The notes beneath the pieces were generated by a model. The model saw only the letters and a program-made list of their open reading frames with translations, did not search any database and was not told the DNA's origin. From assembly GCA_025345505.1 (NCBI GenBank), contig JANVCC010000049.1:8151568-8215567 (forward strand): a stretch of DNA of 64,000 nt, in the 5' to 3' direction. Of this stretch, positions 26,001 to 47,500 are shown one piece after another. The DNA comes from Todiramphus chloris collaris. Lineage: Eukaryota > Chordata > Aves > Coraciiformes > Alcedinidae. Numbering within the stretch: position 1 is the first letter of the stretch; the number at the start of each line of letters is the position of its first letter. A program made the position numbers and the translations under genes.

Positions 26001-26639
26001 ATTCTCAGAAATTCTGACAAGGTTATGGTTTCTATATATACTAAATTAACTGCAATGTTATGTAATTTGGGGCTGTTAAGACTGGAACTGTTAACGAACT
26101 ACTAGTAATTATCGGACCTGCAGAAAGCGGTATTTGGGAAAAGGCGAGGGCTAGTACATACATCTCGGATGAGTTGCAAAAAGTTTGACTTGTTTTTGTT
26201 TTTTAATGTCTTCCATAATTTTAGATACACAAAATGCGTTGCTTCCTGTCCCGCGTGCTTTCATGTTGTCATTGTGAGATACTAATGGCTGCTGTGTTTA
26301 GTTCACTGTAGAAGTGTTTTCATTTCACTGGCGGGTAAAGCCTGCTAATGGGTAAAAGGTTTTGCAATCCTGCTGACTGCATGGCTTAATATAAATCTTA
26401 ATTATTCACCTGACTTGGCAACAGAAGTATTTTGCTGCATTAATAAAGTTGGGGATGACCTTAGGTGGTGATTATGCTGCTGCATTTTATTATTATTACA
26501 CAGGGCTTAAAAGCCCAAATCAGGAAAGAAACCAGAGAAAGATTATAGTGGACACTGCACAAAAAGAGCCGAAGTTCACACACAGTTTAATTTCGGAATA
26601 AAAACAGGTGAGAGGAATAGGGAACAAAGGTAGCAGCAG

Positions 26640-27900
26640 CAAGAGGAGCAGTGCCCGACTCCAGCTGTACTGCGGTACGGTGGGACGGGCCCCAAGGTGC
26701 GTTCCCATCCCGCAGCCAGAGCCGGGGCCCCGCCGGCCAGCCCTTCGAGCCGGGGGGTCTCTCACCGCTCAGGTGGCGCCGTTACAGCTCCGGAGCCACG
26801 TCTCCAGCGAGCCTAAAGCCGGCCGGCAGGGCACAGGGCAGCCCCCAAGGTCAGCGGCAGCGGAGCCCCTGCGGGAGGGGGTGAGCCCTCAGAACCCACT
26901 GCATGAGGTCGATTATTCTTCACAACGCAGCTTCCCGGAGGAGAGGAAGGAGAGCCGGGCCGGCGGCAAAACCCTCCGCTTCCCGGCCTCCCCTCGCTTC
27001 GCTGCCCGGGGAGCGCAGGCCGGCGGTGCCCCTCACCCCTCGCCCGGAAGGGCAGGGCGGCCCGGCCCGGCCCTGAGTCACGGAGCAGGAGCGGCGGAGC
27101 CGCCGCGGAACAAGGCTGCCCAGGCTGACATGGCGGCGGGCAGGGAGGGGCTGCCTGGCGGGCCGGGGGCGGGGCCCCGTGACGTGTGGCGGCGGCGGCC
27201 TGCGGCGGGAGCGGGCCCGCCGCGATCCCGGCAGCCATAGCGACGACGCTACCTGCAGTGACGGGAGCAGGCGGGGGGGGCGGACAAAGGGGGCGCCGCG
27301 CGAGCCCGCACCCAGCGGCCCCGGAGGGGGTGAGTTCGGGGCGGGGGCGCCGCGCGACAGCCCGGGACGGGGCGCGGGGCCGGGCCTGGGGGGAGGGAGC
27401 GGGGGGAGACGGAGCGACCCGTCCCCCCCCGGCTGTCAGGCGGCCCCGGGCCGGGCGGCGAGCGGCCCTGGCGGGCCGGGCCTCCCCTGCCCTCCGGTGT
27501 GGAGCGCGGGGCTTTCCCCCGGCGCCGGCAACTCTGGCGTGTCGGCTCGGGCGTGAGCGCTGGCGGAGCCCGGCGCCCGCGGCCCGTCCCCTCGGCGGGG
27601 CCCTGAGGAGGAGCGGGGCGGCGGCCGCGCTCCGAGGCCCCGGCGGCGCGGCGCCGCCTGCCCGGCCGGGCCCCTCTCACCCGCGGCGCTCCTCGGCGGG
27701 GAGCGAGGCAGCCGGAGCCGGGGGGTGAGCGAGTGCGGGCCGTGCGGCCGTGCGGCCGGGGCTCGCCGGGACCGGGGCTCGCTGGCACCGGCTCCGCGCT
27801 GGGGCCGGGGAAGCGGCGCCGGACGGTGCCGAGGCGGAGGTGCTGGCCGCCTTCTCACCAACGGGCAGGGCAGGGCGCAGGCTGCGGGGAGAGCGCAGAT
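26640..27900 (+). promoter_or_regulatory. CpG island promoter of MOSPD1
   Basis: This is a GC-rich, CpG-dense block upstream of MOSPD1 and is its likely promoter. It contains a YY1-like ATGGCGGC (27130-27137) and a CRE-like TGACGT (27180-27185). A consensus donor GTGAGT at 27330-27335 could end a noncoding first exon at about 27186-27329. No TATA box is seen. A second possible donor lies near 27725. Long frames through the island (for example 26608-27240 and 27186-27728) reflect lack of stops in GC-rich DNA. Confidence 0.75.
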
Positions 27901-30900
27901 GCCTCAGCCTTTATCTCTGCTGCTCGTTGTTGGAGAACAAAGGGGATCAATTAGGTGTGTGCAATTATTGCTGCTTCTCCGCCTGCAGTAGGTGCGCTTT
28001 GAGAGTCCAATGGCAGTGCTTTTCTTCCCGTCGCTCTCGGAGCGAGGAGTGTTTTCTCAGTTAATCTGTGGCATCTTGGCATTTGAGCTGGGTATTTGAA
28101 CCTGGACTGAGACGGGGGAGAAAGGCCACGTAGCACTAATGAGCACAATACACGTTTAAAAACCAGCCAGTTGAATGCATTAAACACAACCTGAAATTGA
28201 GAAAATAGAGGCTAAAGCAGATGTGTCCTTGAAAGTCTTTTGTATGATTCTTCTGAGCCGTGTGAATGGATCAGAAGCAATGTGCAGCTGTTACTTATTT
28301 TTTCCCTGCTTTTCCATGTCTTTCTGCTGTATCTGAATGAACACTTTTATACAGTCACCTCTTCGGCATTTGGAAAAATAAAGGGAAAAAAAAAACCCAA
28401 AACTTGATCCTAACAAATTTTGCTGTCTGTATCAGCATGATTTATGCACTTTGTAGTCGTCCATGCTAATAGGTAATGCTCTGAGACTGTTTCATTTTAC
28501 AGCATCCTGGAGACAGTTACTAATTATGCTTCTCATCACCCTGTAAAGAGGTAAACAGTAGCATATTTTGGCCCATATTTGCGAAGCGTCAGAGTAGTCC
28601 TGCCAGTTTAACTGTGACTATCCACCTACTTAAATACTTTGCAGAATATGTGCCTTCATAGATTAGCAAATTGAGGTGAGGTTAACCAACTCGCTCAAGG
28701 TCATGGAGTGTCAGTGACAGCGTTAGCAATAATGGAATGCAGCCATCCTGGCTGCTGGCTCCGTGCTCTAATCACTGGGTGACTCTCCCAAGTAATTGCA
28801 GGTAGTTTAAACATTGGTTTGCGTAAGTGCACGTTAAGGCCTTCAAAAACTTCTGGGGAAACAAAATGTTAGTAGATCTGCTTCAGATCGTGCGCTGTAT
28901 TTACATGTAACGTAAACTAATTGCTCAGCTTGACATAGGAGGGTATTTTGAGGAAGACTTTGTGGCTTATTTTGTAAATATGTGCTCAAAGGGCATCAAT
29001 TTTATTGAGTGTATAGTGTAGAAAGGCTTATTGTGTAGATGTAGAGCATAGATCATGAGGTATAAAAAAAATAGATTACACTATAATTAAACACTTTTAA
29101 AAGGGAGAATGTGGAGACTGTGGCTGTAAAGGGGTTGCCTTCTGATCAGGTGGTGTTTACCAGGTGACATTCTGTACAGTTATTTGCAGTCGTTAGGAAG
29201 AAAAACAACCAACAAATGCACTTGGAAGCCGTGGCGATGAGGTTGTTGGCAGCTAAAATGGGAACAAAAAACTTCCTCACTTGATTTATTTTTTTAGCAG
29301 ATACTTGTTAAGTAAAAACAAATAACAATCAGTGTTATTTCTGACCCCAGAGAGAAATCGCTTTTCGTGTTTTTCCTGTCAGGTTTCATTTATGAAGAAA
29401 AGGATTTCAAAGGAAACGCTGGCAGATCTGTGCTGCTGTGACACCAGCAGTATATATTTAGTAACTTCAGGGAGGAAAGATCCTTATTGTGCTAAAAAAA
29501 TAGCAGTGACAATTGTTTGTCTGGACTTCAGAGAGCAGAGGGAAGGGAGCTGGCGTGTTCAGGTGATACGCTTTGCCCGGTGTCCTTTAGTGAGCGTGAA
29601 GTTTGGCAGATTCCTGCGTGTGCAGGGAGTTTCGCTGGCGGCACGGGGAGAACCCACCTGGGCAGCGTAGGTACGGAGTTGAGACCACAGGTCTCGGGTT
29701 TGTGCAGGTTTGTTTGTGACTGCAGAATTTGGTGATGGTGAAGATCTGCTGCGGTGCACGGTGTGGAGAAGTGGCGAGTGTCTTTTAAATGAGCTGGCTG
29801 GGGTGCCGGAGGCAGCGGTAGCCGCCTTCTGACCATGAGTGCTGCTTCGGGGTTAGTCTGTGTGGAGCAGTTCTGATGATACCACCTTCCTCTGGAAAAG
29901 TCCTGGCAGTTTCTTGTTGCTGGGTGAAAGGTATGCTGTTATTAATACTGAACCATCAAACCTTCCCCGTGTATGGATGGTTTATAATGCAGCCTGTGGG
30001 GAAAGTGCTTTTCCTGACGTCACTTGGTGAGATAGCCCAGCAAGGTGTCTGCGAAGCCAAAACGACTCAAAAAAGGATTCTGCTTGCTTGCTCAGAAATT
30101 TATATCCCAAATGACACTGCCGTGTCAGCAAACATGTCTGCTATAGGTCTGGGTTTGCTGGATTTTACTTCTGCCAGTTTGAGCCATAATTTCTTACCCG
30201 GCCAAGTTAAATAAGAAAGGGAAGCAATAATGGGATATACTTTTCTAAGATTGGTGGCTTTCTGCCTGGAAGTTGTAGAATCTTGGGAGGTTTGTGCACT
30301 GTGTTTTCAATGGATGTGTAAGAAAAATGAGCTCGTTACTCGCCTTAGTGATCCATACCTCCACTGATGTTGTGAGGTGTGGGGCTTTGGACACCTAAAC
30401 AGATGCTGCTGGCTGAGCTAAAGAAAGGAGCTGGGGTGTGACACCAGGAGTCGGAACAAAACCTCTGCAGTATTTAAAGAAAAGAATAAAAGCATCAAAA
30501 TGATATTATAAATAACATTTAAAAAATATAAAATATAACAACTTAAAAAAGATCTAGTAGTAGTTTGCTGTTGGCTGTATGGTATTTATAAACATTTATT
30601 AGGAAAACCCCTTTCTTTTGTTAATTCAGAGGTTGCCTATTTTTCTGTTAGGAGTCAGTATAGATATGCATGAGAACCGAAGATTCTAGCCTATGCTTAC
30701 TGCATTGAACTAACTTTTGTTAAACAAAATAAATATTTCTTTATATCAGAAGTTTCAAAGGAAGTTATTTTGTATTTCTATGAGCTGGCATTTTTTCCAC
30801 GGTAGTTTTCATATAGTCTTCATACATCGGAATGGCACAATGAATCTCACTTTGCAGTGGTACATAAAGTTGTTCAAGAGGTAATGCTTAGACTTGCTGC

Positions 30901-32531
30901 ACAGAGGGATTCCAGAGTTTAAGTCTTCTGAACCAAAAGGGATTCACCAAAATTCTAAGAATCACTCAGAACCCAAATTGCCACTTACAGAGCTATTTCT
31001 TTTTCTAGACTCTTCTTAATAAGGTAGCAGAACATCAACTTGGAACACTAGCATTGGGGATTTGTTTTCAGAATATTATTAGTAGCATTTCAGTGAAGTG
31101 GAAACAAACCTGTGCCCTGAAAGAAACTGGATCTTGGGGAAGGACATTCCAGTAAAAGCCATTAATTTAAATTCTACAGGGATGATTTGCCATTTTAAAA
31201 AAGAAATACCTTTAAAAGGTTAGTTTGTGAATAACAACTGGAACCTGTAAATCTGAAGATACAACAGATGTGCTGTAGTAAACACCTACACTTGTGTCAT
31301 GTTTCAAGTATGAAGCATATCCAGCGCTTGGAGATGAGAACATCATGATGTGTAGAATGCAAAAAGAAGCACTTGGTTTTGATTGTTCATAGTGCTGGAG
31401 CTATCCACTGCTAGAAAGTTCAGAAACTGCATTTCCAAAGGTGCAGCCAAACGGGTTTATCAGAGTGGAGAGCAGCTGGAACAGAGCTTGTTTTATAAAA
31501 CTTCGTCAGAAGTGGAAATGACAACTTAGGAGTCAGGAGGAACTTCTTGTTCTTTTAATATTTGCTGCTATAGAATCAAGTTAAGCCTCAAAGGACACCT
31601 TCGGTTTGATCATTAACCTGGAGGAGCTACAGGAAAATGTGCTGTTCACGAGGGGAAAACTGTGTGGCTGTTCGCTTGGCTCTGTCTGTGCGGTGTGGAG
31701 GCAGTGAGGAGTCTGGTCTTTATTTTGTTTTATGAATTACAGTTGGGATTGTTGCTTGGTCGGGTCATGGTTTCTGGGTTTACTTCTGGAATGTCACTCC
31801 GAACAGAACTGAGGGGGTGGCAGAGGGGGAATTACAGTAGTTATACTTTGGTTGGAGACAGCGGGGGTATAAAAACTGTCTGGTTTTTTAATCAAATAAT
31901 AAATCCCAAATCTGTTGGATATTGTTCATCCCAGTTATTTTTTGATTCGTTGCCTGTAACTACCGTGCAGTTGTAAGAGGAGTTTAGTTTAAACAAGGCA
32001 TGAAGGTGTTCCCCATTCCTTTGTTCTGAATCTCCGGGGTTTGACATACCTCAGGTCTGTGTGAGGGATACCTGAGCTGTTGCTCCTCATCCGGGAAGGT
32101 CAGCACTGCAGAGAGATTCCTGCCTGAACGGTGACTCCTGCTGCCTTACTCTTTGTGTTTCCTCATTTCTGCTCTGTATTTTTTCCTCAAGTGTTAATAT
32201 CCTGAGGCAAGGATGAGATATCTTTTTGTTGTTGGTTGGTTTCTGTTGCAAAGACTCAGCGTAAGCAAACCTAGTCATGGACTGGAACCCTAAAATGCTG
32301 CCATGATACACTGAATTATCCATTTCTTTTGTAGCAGTTTGTTAAACAGATGGAAACCTGATTTTTTTTCCATATTTTTGAAGGAACTAAGCTAAAGGTA
32401 GATTCATAACAAAGCATCACATTTGATATATCATACATATTTACACCTTTGCTGACTGCCTGAGTTTAGTATAGACTTATGGAAATAATCTTCTTGCCTT
32501 TTCTCTTTTTTTTTCCCCTTTTTTCCTTTAG
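27336..32531 (+). other. MOSPD1: Probable MOSPD1 intron 1
   Basis: This is the stretch between the probable noncoding first exon and the exon that carries the start codon. The acceptor at 32530-32531 has a long pyrimidine tract (TTTTTTTTTCCCC...CCTTTAG). The intron holds a MIR-like SINE fossil near 28660-28780 and AT-rich unique sequence around 28960-29110 and 30480-30600. Alternative noncoding 5' exons could be hidden here, but I cannot show any. Confidence 0.65.
28660..28780 (-). mobile_element. MIR-like SINE fossil
   Basis: On the plus strand the order of blocks follows the reverse complement of the MIR consensus as I recall it: a GAGGTTAA block, CTCAAGGTCA, GTCAGTGACAGCGTT, then GGCTCCGTGCTCTAATCACT, which is the inverse of the tRNA-derived head. 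Spacing is roughly right and the core is clearly diverged. MIR is an ancient amniote tRNA-SINE, so this copy would predate birds. Another CORE-SINE is possible. Confidence 0.65.
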
Positions 32532-40861
<8,330 letters not shown>

Positions 40862-41500
40862 GCAATGAGTTAATAGGATGTCAAACACCTTACTGTATAT
40901 TCACATCATGAATGTGGACTGCCTTTTACTCCCATTTGGCTCATTAAGACGCTAGCAAAACTGTTCAGTGATTTAAGATACCTTCAGAAGTGTAATATAT
41001 TTTAACTCTGTATAATAAATGAAAGACTCAAAGCACTTTTCGGTGCTTCTGCAACAGACAGCTATGAAATGTTCAGTGATACCTGTGAAAATAATTTGAA
41101 AAACTTTTATATCTATGCCTACTGTAAAAAATCCTTATTAAAGCAACATTTGTTATTTTTAGTCTATGTTCGCATCAGTGCGTGCTCACTATAAAAGCAA
41201 ACTGTCTTCTGTAAAACACTCGTTTGGTTTGTTGCTGTACACGCCGAGGCTGGTGCGTGACACTGTGTACATACCAGGAGGATGAGAGTCATGCCTGATC
41301 AGTGAAGAAAATGAAAAACTCCATCAGTGAAACTATGAAATAAACCATGAATTTGAGGTGAAGAATTCTCAAATTCCTTACTTCATCATTACCAGTATAT
41401 CGCCGAGTGCTCGTTTGCTTACCTGGGGAGGCAATTTCTGCAACGGCCCCTTTGTATCACAATTGTAGACAATAAAACCAAGTTCTATAATCAGACCCTT
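40862..41500 (+). other. MOSPD1: MOSPD1 3' UTR with candidate poly(A) signals
   Basis: After the TGA there is AATAAA at 41014-41019, ATTAAA at 41137-41142 and AATAAA at 41471-41476. The first two would give a 3' UTR of about 170-300 nt, the last about 630 nt. The true end cannot be chosen from sequence. Confidence 0.65.
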
Positions 41501-44500
41501 TCATTTCGTAGGGCTGCATGCAATTCTGAACTAAGTGGCATTAACAGAAGTTGAACTCGCACTAATACGACATTCACCATCTTTTCCATCAGAGACCAAA
41601 CCAAAGGCATTCCTCTGCATCACCCCTGCCCCCTGCAGCTGAGATGGGGCTTTCTTTTGTGTCAGAAACTCCTGCTCAAATTCTAGTTTTATATTCTAGG
41701 ATAACGTTTATCTTATTTCCTACAGTGTTGCCATTTCATCACTGAGATGTTCAGGTTTAGAATACTTCTACTGAAGGGCTGCTGATACTGCATTCGACTC
41801 ACACGCATCTTTGTGTAGAGGAAGTCTATGTATTGTGCTCTGGTCTGTATAACAAACATTTTGGAAATTAAACCTCCTTTCCCCCGCACGTTACGGGTCA
41901 CTTTTCTGCTTGTGCACGGAAGTACAAAGAAACCATGCAGACAACAGTGCTGCTTAAAAAAAAAGAGAGGAAGAAGGTTGAATTTCAGTTGTTAATCGCT
42001 GTACATTTTTTCTTACATGTAATACAAGTACATCTTATATGCCTTACATGTTACTTTAGTTTTATTCTCAGAAGTACTGAAACTGTGTCATCTGTTAGTG
42101 TCAGATGAGAGAAAAAAAACCCATCAACGTTTATTTAAAAGAAAAGAAAAAAAGTTACCAACTGGTTGGAGAACAGAGTGTTCCAGAGCCTGTGCTGCAG
42201 CCACTGCGCTGCCTCTGCGCACCGGGGTCGGCTTCGGGTCGCAGCGTTTTCCTGCCGCTGGAGAGCTGCTTTCTTGGGGCTTCAGTGGTATTCTTAAGTA
42301 CTTAAGTGTTAATTCTGATTTTCATGACGTGGTTTAACCTGCTGCTTCCTGGGGAAGGGTGAGGGAATTGAACAGAAGTCAGGGAGACAAAACAGCTGTG
42401 TGGGAAATTAGCCTGGCTGTTCCGTACCAAGATACACACGTTATTGTGCCCACACTGATCTTAAAAAAAACCCCAAAACCTAAACTGTGTGGGGTTTTTT
42501 CCCCTGTGTCTTGGTGTTCCAGTCACGAGCCAGGATTGTATTTTGCCAGGCACTTGCAGAAGTACAGAAGAGAGAATCCCACGTGTAGGAACTCAGTCAC
42601 TGTAGCCAAGTCTCAACATCTGCAGCCACCTTAGCGCTGCAGGACACCCCACACACTGGACACGGGAAGGGAGATCACAGGACAACAGAGCCCCAGCCCC
42701 TGGGCCTTTTCAGGGAACTTGAAGAGAAGCAATTGATTTCTAAACCAATAATAAAAAGTTATCAGCAACTAAAAAGACTACGCCATTGGGCAATTTCTTT
42801 GTCAAGGGCAAGAAGCAACATGCAGATAAAAAGAAGAAAAAGGATTAAATTCACCGTGTAACTCAGCCAGTGCAGATAAAACTGATGCTTGGGCAAAGTA
42901 AGTATGACAAATGTGAATTTTGACTTCTTTCTGCTTTGGGAAGATTAGAGCACACTGTATAATCACAGATTTATCCCATTGCTGGGAAAACTAGATCTGA
43001 GGACAGTTTCAGTTTAGCACCAGGAGAGGGAATGTGAATTCTGAATTGGAATGTGAATTCTGAATTGGTCACAGGGAGACACTGGGACAGTATTAGCAGA
43101 TGGATACACAAGATTTATGTTTTCTGATACATCTCTATATATGCACGTATGCACGCACACAACTCCAGTACTTCACAGCATTATGAAGAACACTGAATGT
43201 CTTTGGAAAGAAGACCTGAGACAGTGAATAAGCCTCCTCTTAAAAACACCAGGAAAAGCTGTTAAGTGTTCACGTCATTTCCCATTCCTGACTCTTAACA
43301 CAAACATAACAGTCACTTCCTTGAAGTGGCAAAGTATTTTCAGCAGACAGTTAGGAGGGCTTGCAGCTCATCCAGCAGAAACAACCATCTTGTTTACCCA
43401 GCACTTGCTATGGCACCGATACCTCAAAGCAGCAGTGCTGGCAGGCAGGAGACGGGAGTGCTGCCAAGATCACTTTCACGAGCGTCATTCCAAGTAGCTG
43501 TAGGCTTGGTACATGATCTCCTCTAGGTGTTTGCACTTGTCTGGATCAGAAAATGCTTCAACATCCTTGTTTTCCCTGAAGGGGTGAATCATAGAATGCT
43601 CAAAACTAAACAGACCCAGTATAACTTCTGAGAGCTCCAGGGTCAGAGAGGGTTTCTGATAGCAGTTCAGCCCTGATCCCTGGTGAAATGATGGAGCTCC
43701 CCCCAGCTCTGGAGAGTGTTGAGCAGCCTCACACAGAGATCACCTGGAAACAGATCCAGTCCCTGCAGAGGGAAATGCTGAGCTGCCGCTGGCATTCCTC
43801 AAAGCATGCTCCAGGAAGAGAACCAAACGTGCCATCAGATGATGAGAGTCACTGCTCTTATTTAAACAGCTTAACAGAGGCAGTTGCAGCAGCTCCAAGA
43901 GAAGTCCATGCACAGAACTGTGCCTTCAATGACAGAGCAGAGAAAACCTTCCTGGAACCAACTAGCTAAGAACTGCCGAAGCCAGTCGCCTGTTATTTCA
44001 TTGTATGTTCATAGGTGGGAAGTATCTGATAACCAACAAGCTTAAACTGGAAAGAGGCTGCCCAGTAGGTTTGGCAATAAATGACCATATTTTAGTCCTC
44101 ATTTGTCAATGTTTCTTTAGGATACCTGGCTTTCCTTAAACCAGCTTTCCTACTAAATGCCAAGTGCCATCACCCTTTTCCTTTGTCAGGAGTATGACTC
44201 TTGCACTTCAGGCTTAACGTGCACAGGTAAATCCAGCCCACTGGGAGGGCAAGGCTACAGAAGGGAACTTGCCTGAGCCCGTAAACCAGATCCAGGAGTA
44301 CTTTGTTTACAAGAAAGAGTTCTCAGATGCCAAGATGCTTCATGGGGCCTGTGATGATTCAGGGCAACCTCAAAATTCAGGGACCAAGCTGTACAGATCT
44401 TAAAAAAAAACAACCCCAAATGTTAAATCACCTTCTCTGCCAGGACAGAGCTTGAGTTCTGGGGTCAGAGCAGCTCAGGTGCTTTGCTCTCTGACTTTGT

Positions 44501-47500
44501 ATGAGACTCTCCTGGCCAAAAGAAGTAGTAAGGGAACAGGCTGCAACAGAAAGCATGCAGGGCTGAGTAATCCTGGTATCTGATCCTCCCGCCTTGCTGC
44601 ATGCAGAGATAGGGCCTGAGTGCCTGTGAAAAAACAGGTTCTTTGCTACGTCCCTGTGAAACAGGGCACTCATCTCCTCATTGTAGTGCTAGAGAAGGCA
44701 CCATCTCTTACTAGAGCTGGAGGAGACACATCCAAAGTTAATGATGCTGACAGTGGAGTCTATCTTCCCTGTAGGCATCACTTGCTGCCTCAGGAAATGA
44801 AGACTGAAACTGCTGAACGAGAGTGAAGAAGGCTGTTGCCAGCAGCATATCACTTGCTTAGTGCTGCTTGACAAGCTGGTGAAGACTGGGAAACCAACAC
44901 TACACAGCCTAGCAAGAGCCATTTAACGATAACAAATGTAGAAATGAAAGGGGTCTGGAGAACCTGTGTATCCTCAAGAAGGGAGCACTGGAGGAATGAG
45001 CACAGGCAGGTGACGGGTGACACAGGCAGCGTAACGACTGAAGCCAAGCTCACTTTTTGGTCTATTTTTGTCTACTACAGAAGCTCCCCGCTGCATGCTA
45101 ACTAGATGTTTACTTTGGATAATGAACTGTAGCTAATGCACATCAGCTCTTAGAAATTTGCAAAGCTCTATAACCATGCTGACAATATAATATGGAATTC
45201 CATGCAGGCAAAGTAACGCATGCTGGTCTTTGAAACGGCAGAGACTCTGCAAAGGAATAATTCAAGCAAGTTCACAACCATAATTACAGCAGCACGATCA
45301 AAGCAATGGATGATCCCCTCACTATCAGGAAACAGGGCAGTAAGGGGCCCATTTGAGCAGCAGGCTCTCTGCAATACCTCTGTTGTGGAATAGCAATTCA
45401 GCCACACGTAACTGCGGTCATCCTGGTCCTAACAGAACAAGAGGTGCTAAGGAGGAACAAAGATGATGGATAAAATGCGTAACAAAGCATGGAGCAAAAG
45501 AACCAAGAGTCTGTAGGGGAATTGAAATCCACATTTACAGTTAAAATTAAAGAAAAGGGAGTCAACAATACAATTTATAACAACAAAATACAATTCACAG
45601 TAATAAAATGAGAGCATTCTTCTCTAGGAAACTGTAGATGCTCTGGGTGGCTTGAGGTACAAGCAAAAGGCATTAGATGAGCATGTGCTTTAACAAACAA
45701 GAAATCACCATTAGGAGACAAATAAAACTCTGCTGTAAGGCTCTGGAATCTCCTGTTCCCATCAACATCACCAAACCCACTAGCGCCTTTCCCTCAGGAA
45801 TCTGCCAGGAGTCTCCAAAATCAAAACTGACTGCTGAAGTGAAAGGATCTTGATTTATTTTTAGCTGGGAGTTTCTCACAGCAATTTCAGTGCTGCACAG
45901 CCTGATTTAAGCTGGCTTCAAAGACAGCACAGTGCACTATTTCCATGTCACAAAACCCAATGCACAAGATGCACATCATAGTTTTGATTTTTCTCCACAC
46001 AAGGGGAAGAAGCAATCATGAGAACCACACTTCCAAAGATTAGTACCTCCAGCAAAAAAAACTGCTGCTGCTTGGGCAGCTCTTCCTGCTGAAGTCGACA
46101 TCCAGCAGAACTGTAAACACTGACACATCATTATTAATTGTGGAAGGAAGTCTTAAATAAGCACTTTCCAAGGCTTTTACGAAGCGAGTAAAAGAAGAAG
46201 AAACTAAACTATTAAAAGAATTTTAAACTCGATAAATAGCAGATTTGTCTGAGGAATCTTCATGGGATTGGGGAAGTCTCACCAGCTCCTTGAGACACCC
46301 AGGGGAAGCAGCAGGAAAAGGCCGTGTTTGGTTTTGGTTTAAATGCACCCAGCTCCTCCCCTGCTCTGAAGTTTCTGTTCCCCAGCCAGTTACTGAGAGT
46401 CACACAAGGTTATTCTCCTTCAGTGGTTTTTCCCTCCCCCCTCCCTCCTGTCTTATGCTTCTACCACAAAACCCCAACAGGGGAAACAATCTGTCCCTTG
46501 CAGCATGAACATGGGGTTTGGGTCTTCTAGATGCAGTAGCTGTCTGCTTGGAGCCCACTGTGACAGAGGAAAGGCATCTCCTGACCAAAACATAGGCTGG
46601 CTCTCAGCTGGTCTCAAATTTATCAAGCCAGGATGCTCACACCAAAGATACAGACGTGGGAAGAATCTACTGCTACAGGTAAAACAAATGAACAATCACC
46701 CAAGACACAACCTCAGGAAACAGACACCAAATAAAAAGTGTCAGGTGGCTCTTGCAAGGCAAGTGCTCCTCTTTGGATCGGTAAGGTTTTAATTATTGTA
46801 CTGTAGATGTAAACATTCAATTACATTTACAAATATTTTAACTTTGTGCTTTCAGGAGAAAAGGGATCAACTTAAACTCCATCTGCCAGTTGGTGATGAG
46901 AAAGGTTGCTTAAAACAGGATGTGAAGAGCTCACACATTTTAATTATGACTCCTGAAGCTCTCTATTTTAAGTAGATGAGTTCCCATTCCAACATATGCA
47001 AGAACACAACAGCATGAAGTGAACATTTCAGAAATGCCTACTGCTAAGAAATGCACAAGCTGTTCCCAAGCAGGAAGCTTGGTGGTGGAGCTCCGGAGGT
47101 CACTCCTGCCTTTAGTCACTTCACCAGCAAATAATTGCACAATAGCAGGGCTGGACTAAGACAGCACTTGTATTAGAACCACAATAAACATCTACAAATC
47201 AAAATATCTCAGTCTCACCAGCACAAGACTTTGGAGACCTGTTTTGTTTGCCCAGGTCGGTGAGCATTTGCAAATTTTGTGAAGAAAGGTGAAAAGAACA
47301 AATTTAGGATTGAGTTCTTCCCCAGATCTCAGAAGGACCACGGGCAGCTGTTGAGTGTTCAGATCAGCCAGCTTGCTGACAAGGCACACAAGACCCTAGC
47401 GAGTTAATCTGGCTGATGCACAGGCTCATTTTTCCTGGCATTTGTACCTCTCTTCTAGCATGAAGTATCTGTTCCTCTGCTAAATGCAGTAACCACCAAA

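Larger units (their letters stand above)
15001..26600. other. Intergenic, no gene recognised (right part)
   Basis: No protein-coding exon was recognised. The interval holds A18 (18214-18231), A25 with adjoining (GAAA)n (19981-20020), A28 (23793-23820), a 36-bp perfect tandem duplication (18783-18854) and a GAGCT pentanucleotide run (19781-19805). It also holds AT-rich, repeat-free blocks (about 22300-22680 and 25920-26500) that look like candidate conserved noncoding sequence. The 79-residue plus frame at 18465-18704 has several N-x-S/T sites but matches nothing I know. Confidence 0.55.

Noticed and set aside
26608-27240. 210-residue plus frame in the MOSPD1 CpG island
   Set aside because: Low stop density in GC-rich DNA explains it, and it has no domain or splice-supported conservation. 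The overlapping frames at 27186-27728 and 27249-27788 are rejected on the same grounds.
43585-43640. Possible inverted CR1 end (AATCATAGAATG)
   Set aside because: Only the terminal dozen bases fit; the following sequence does not continue into the CR1 tail as it does at 51372-51546.
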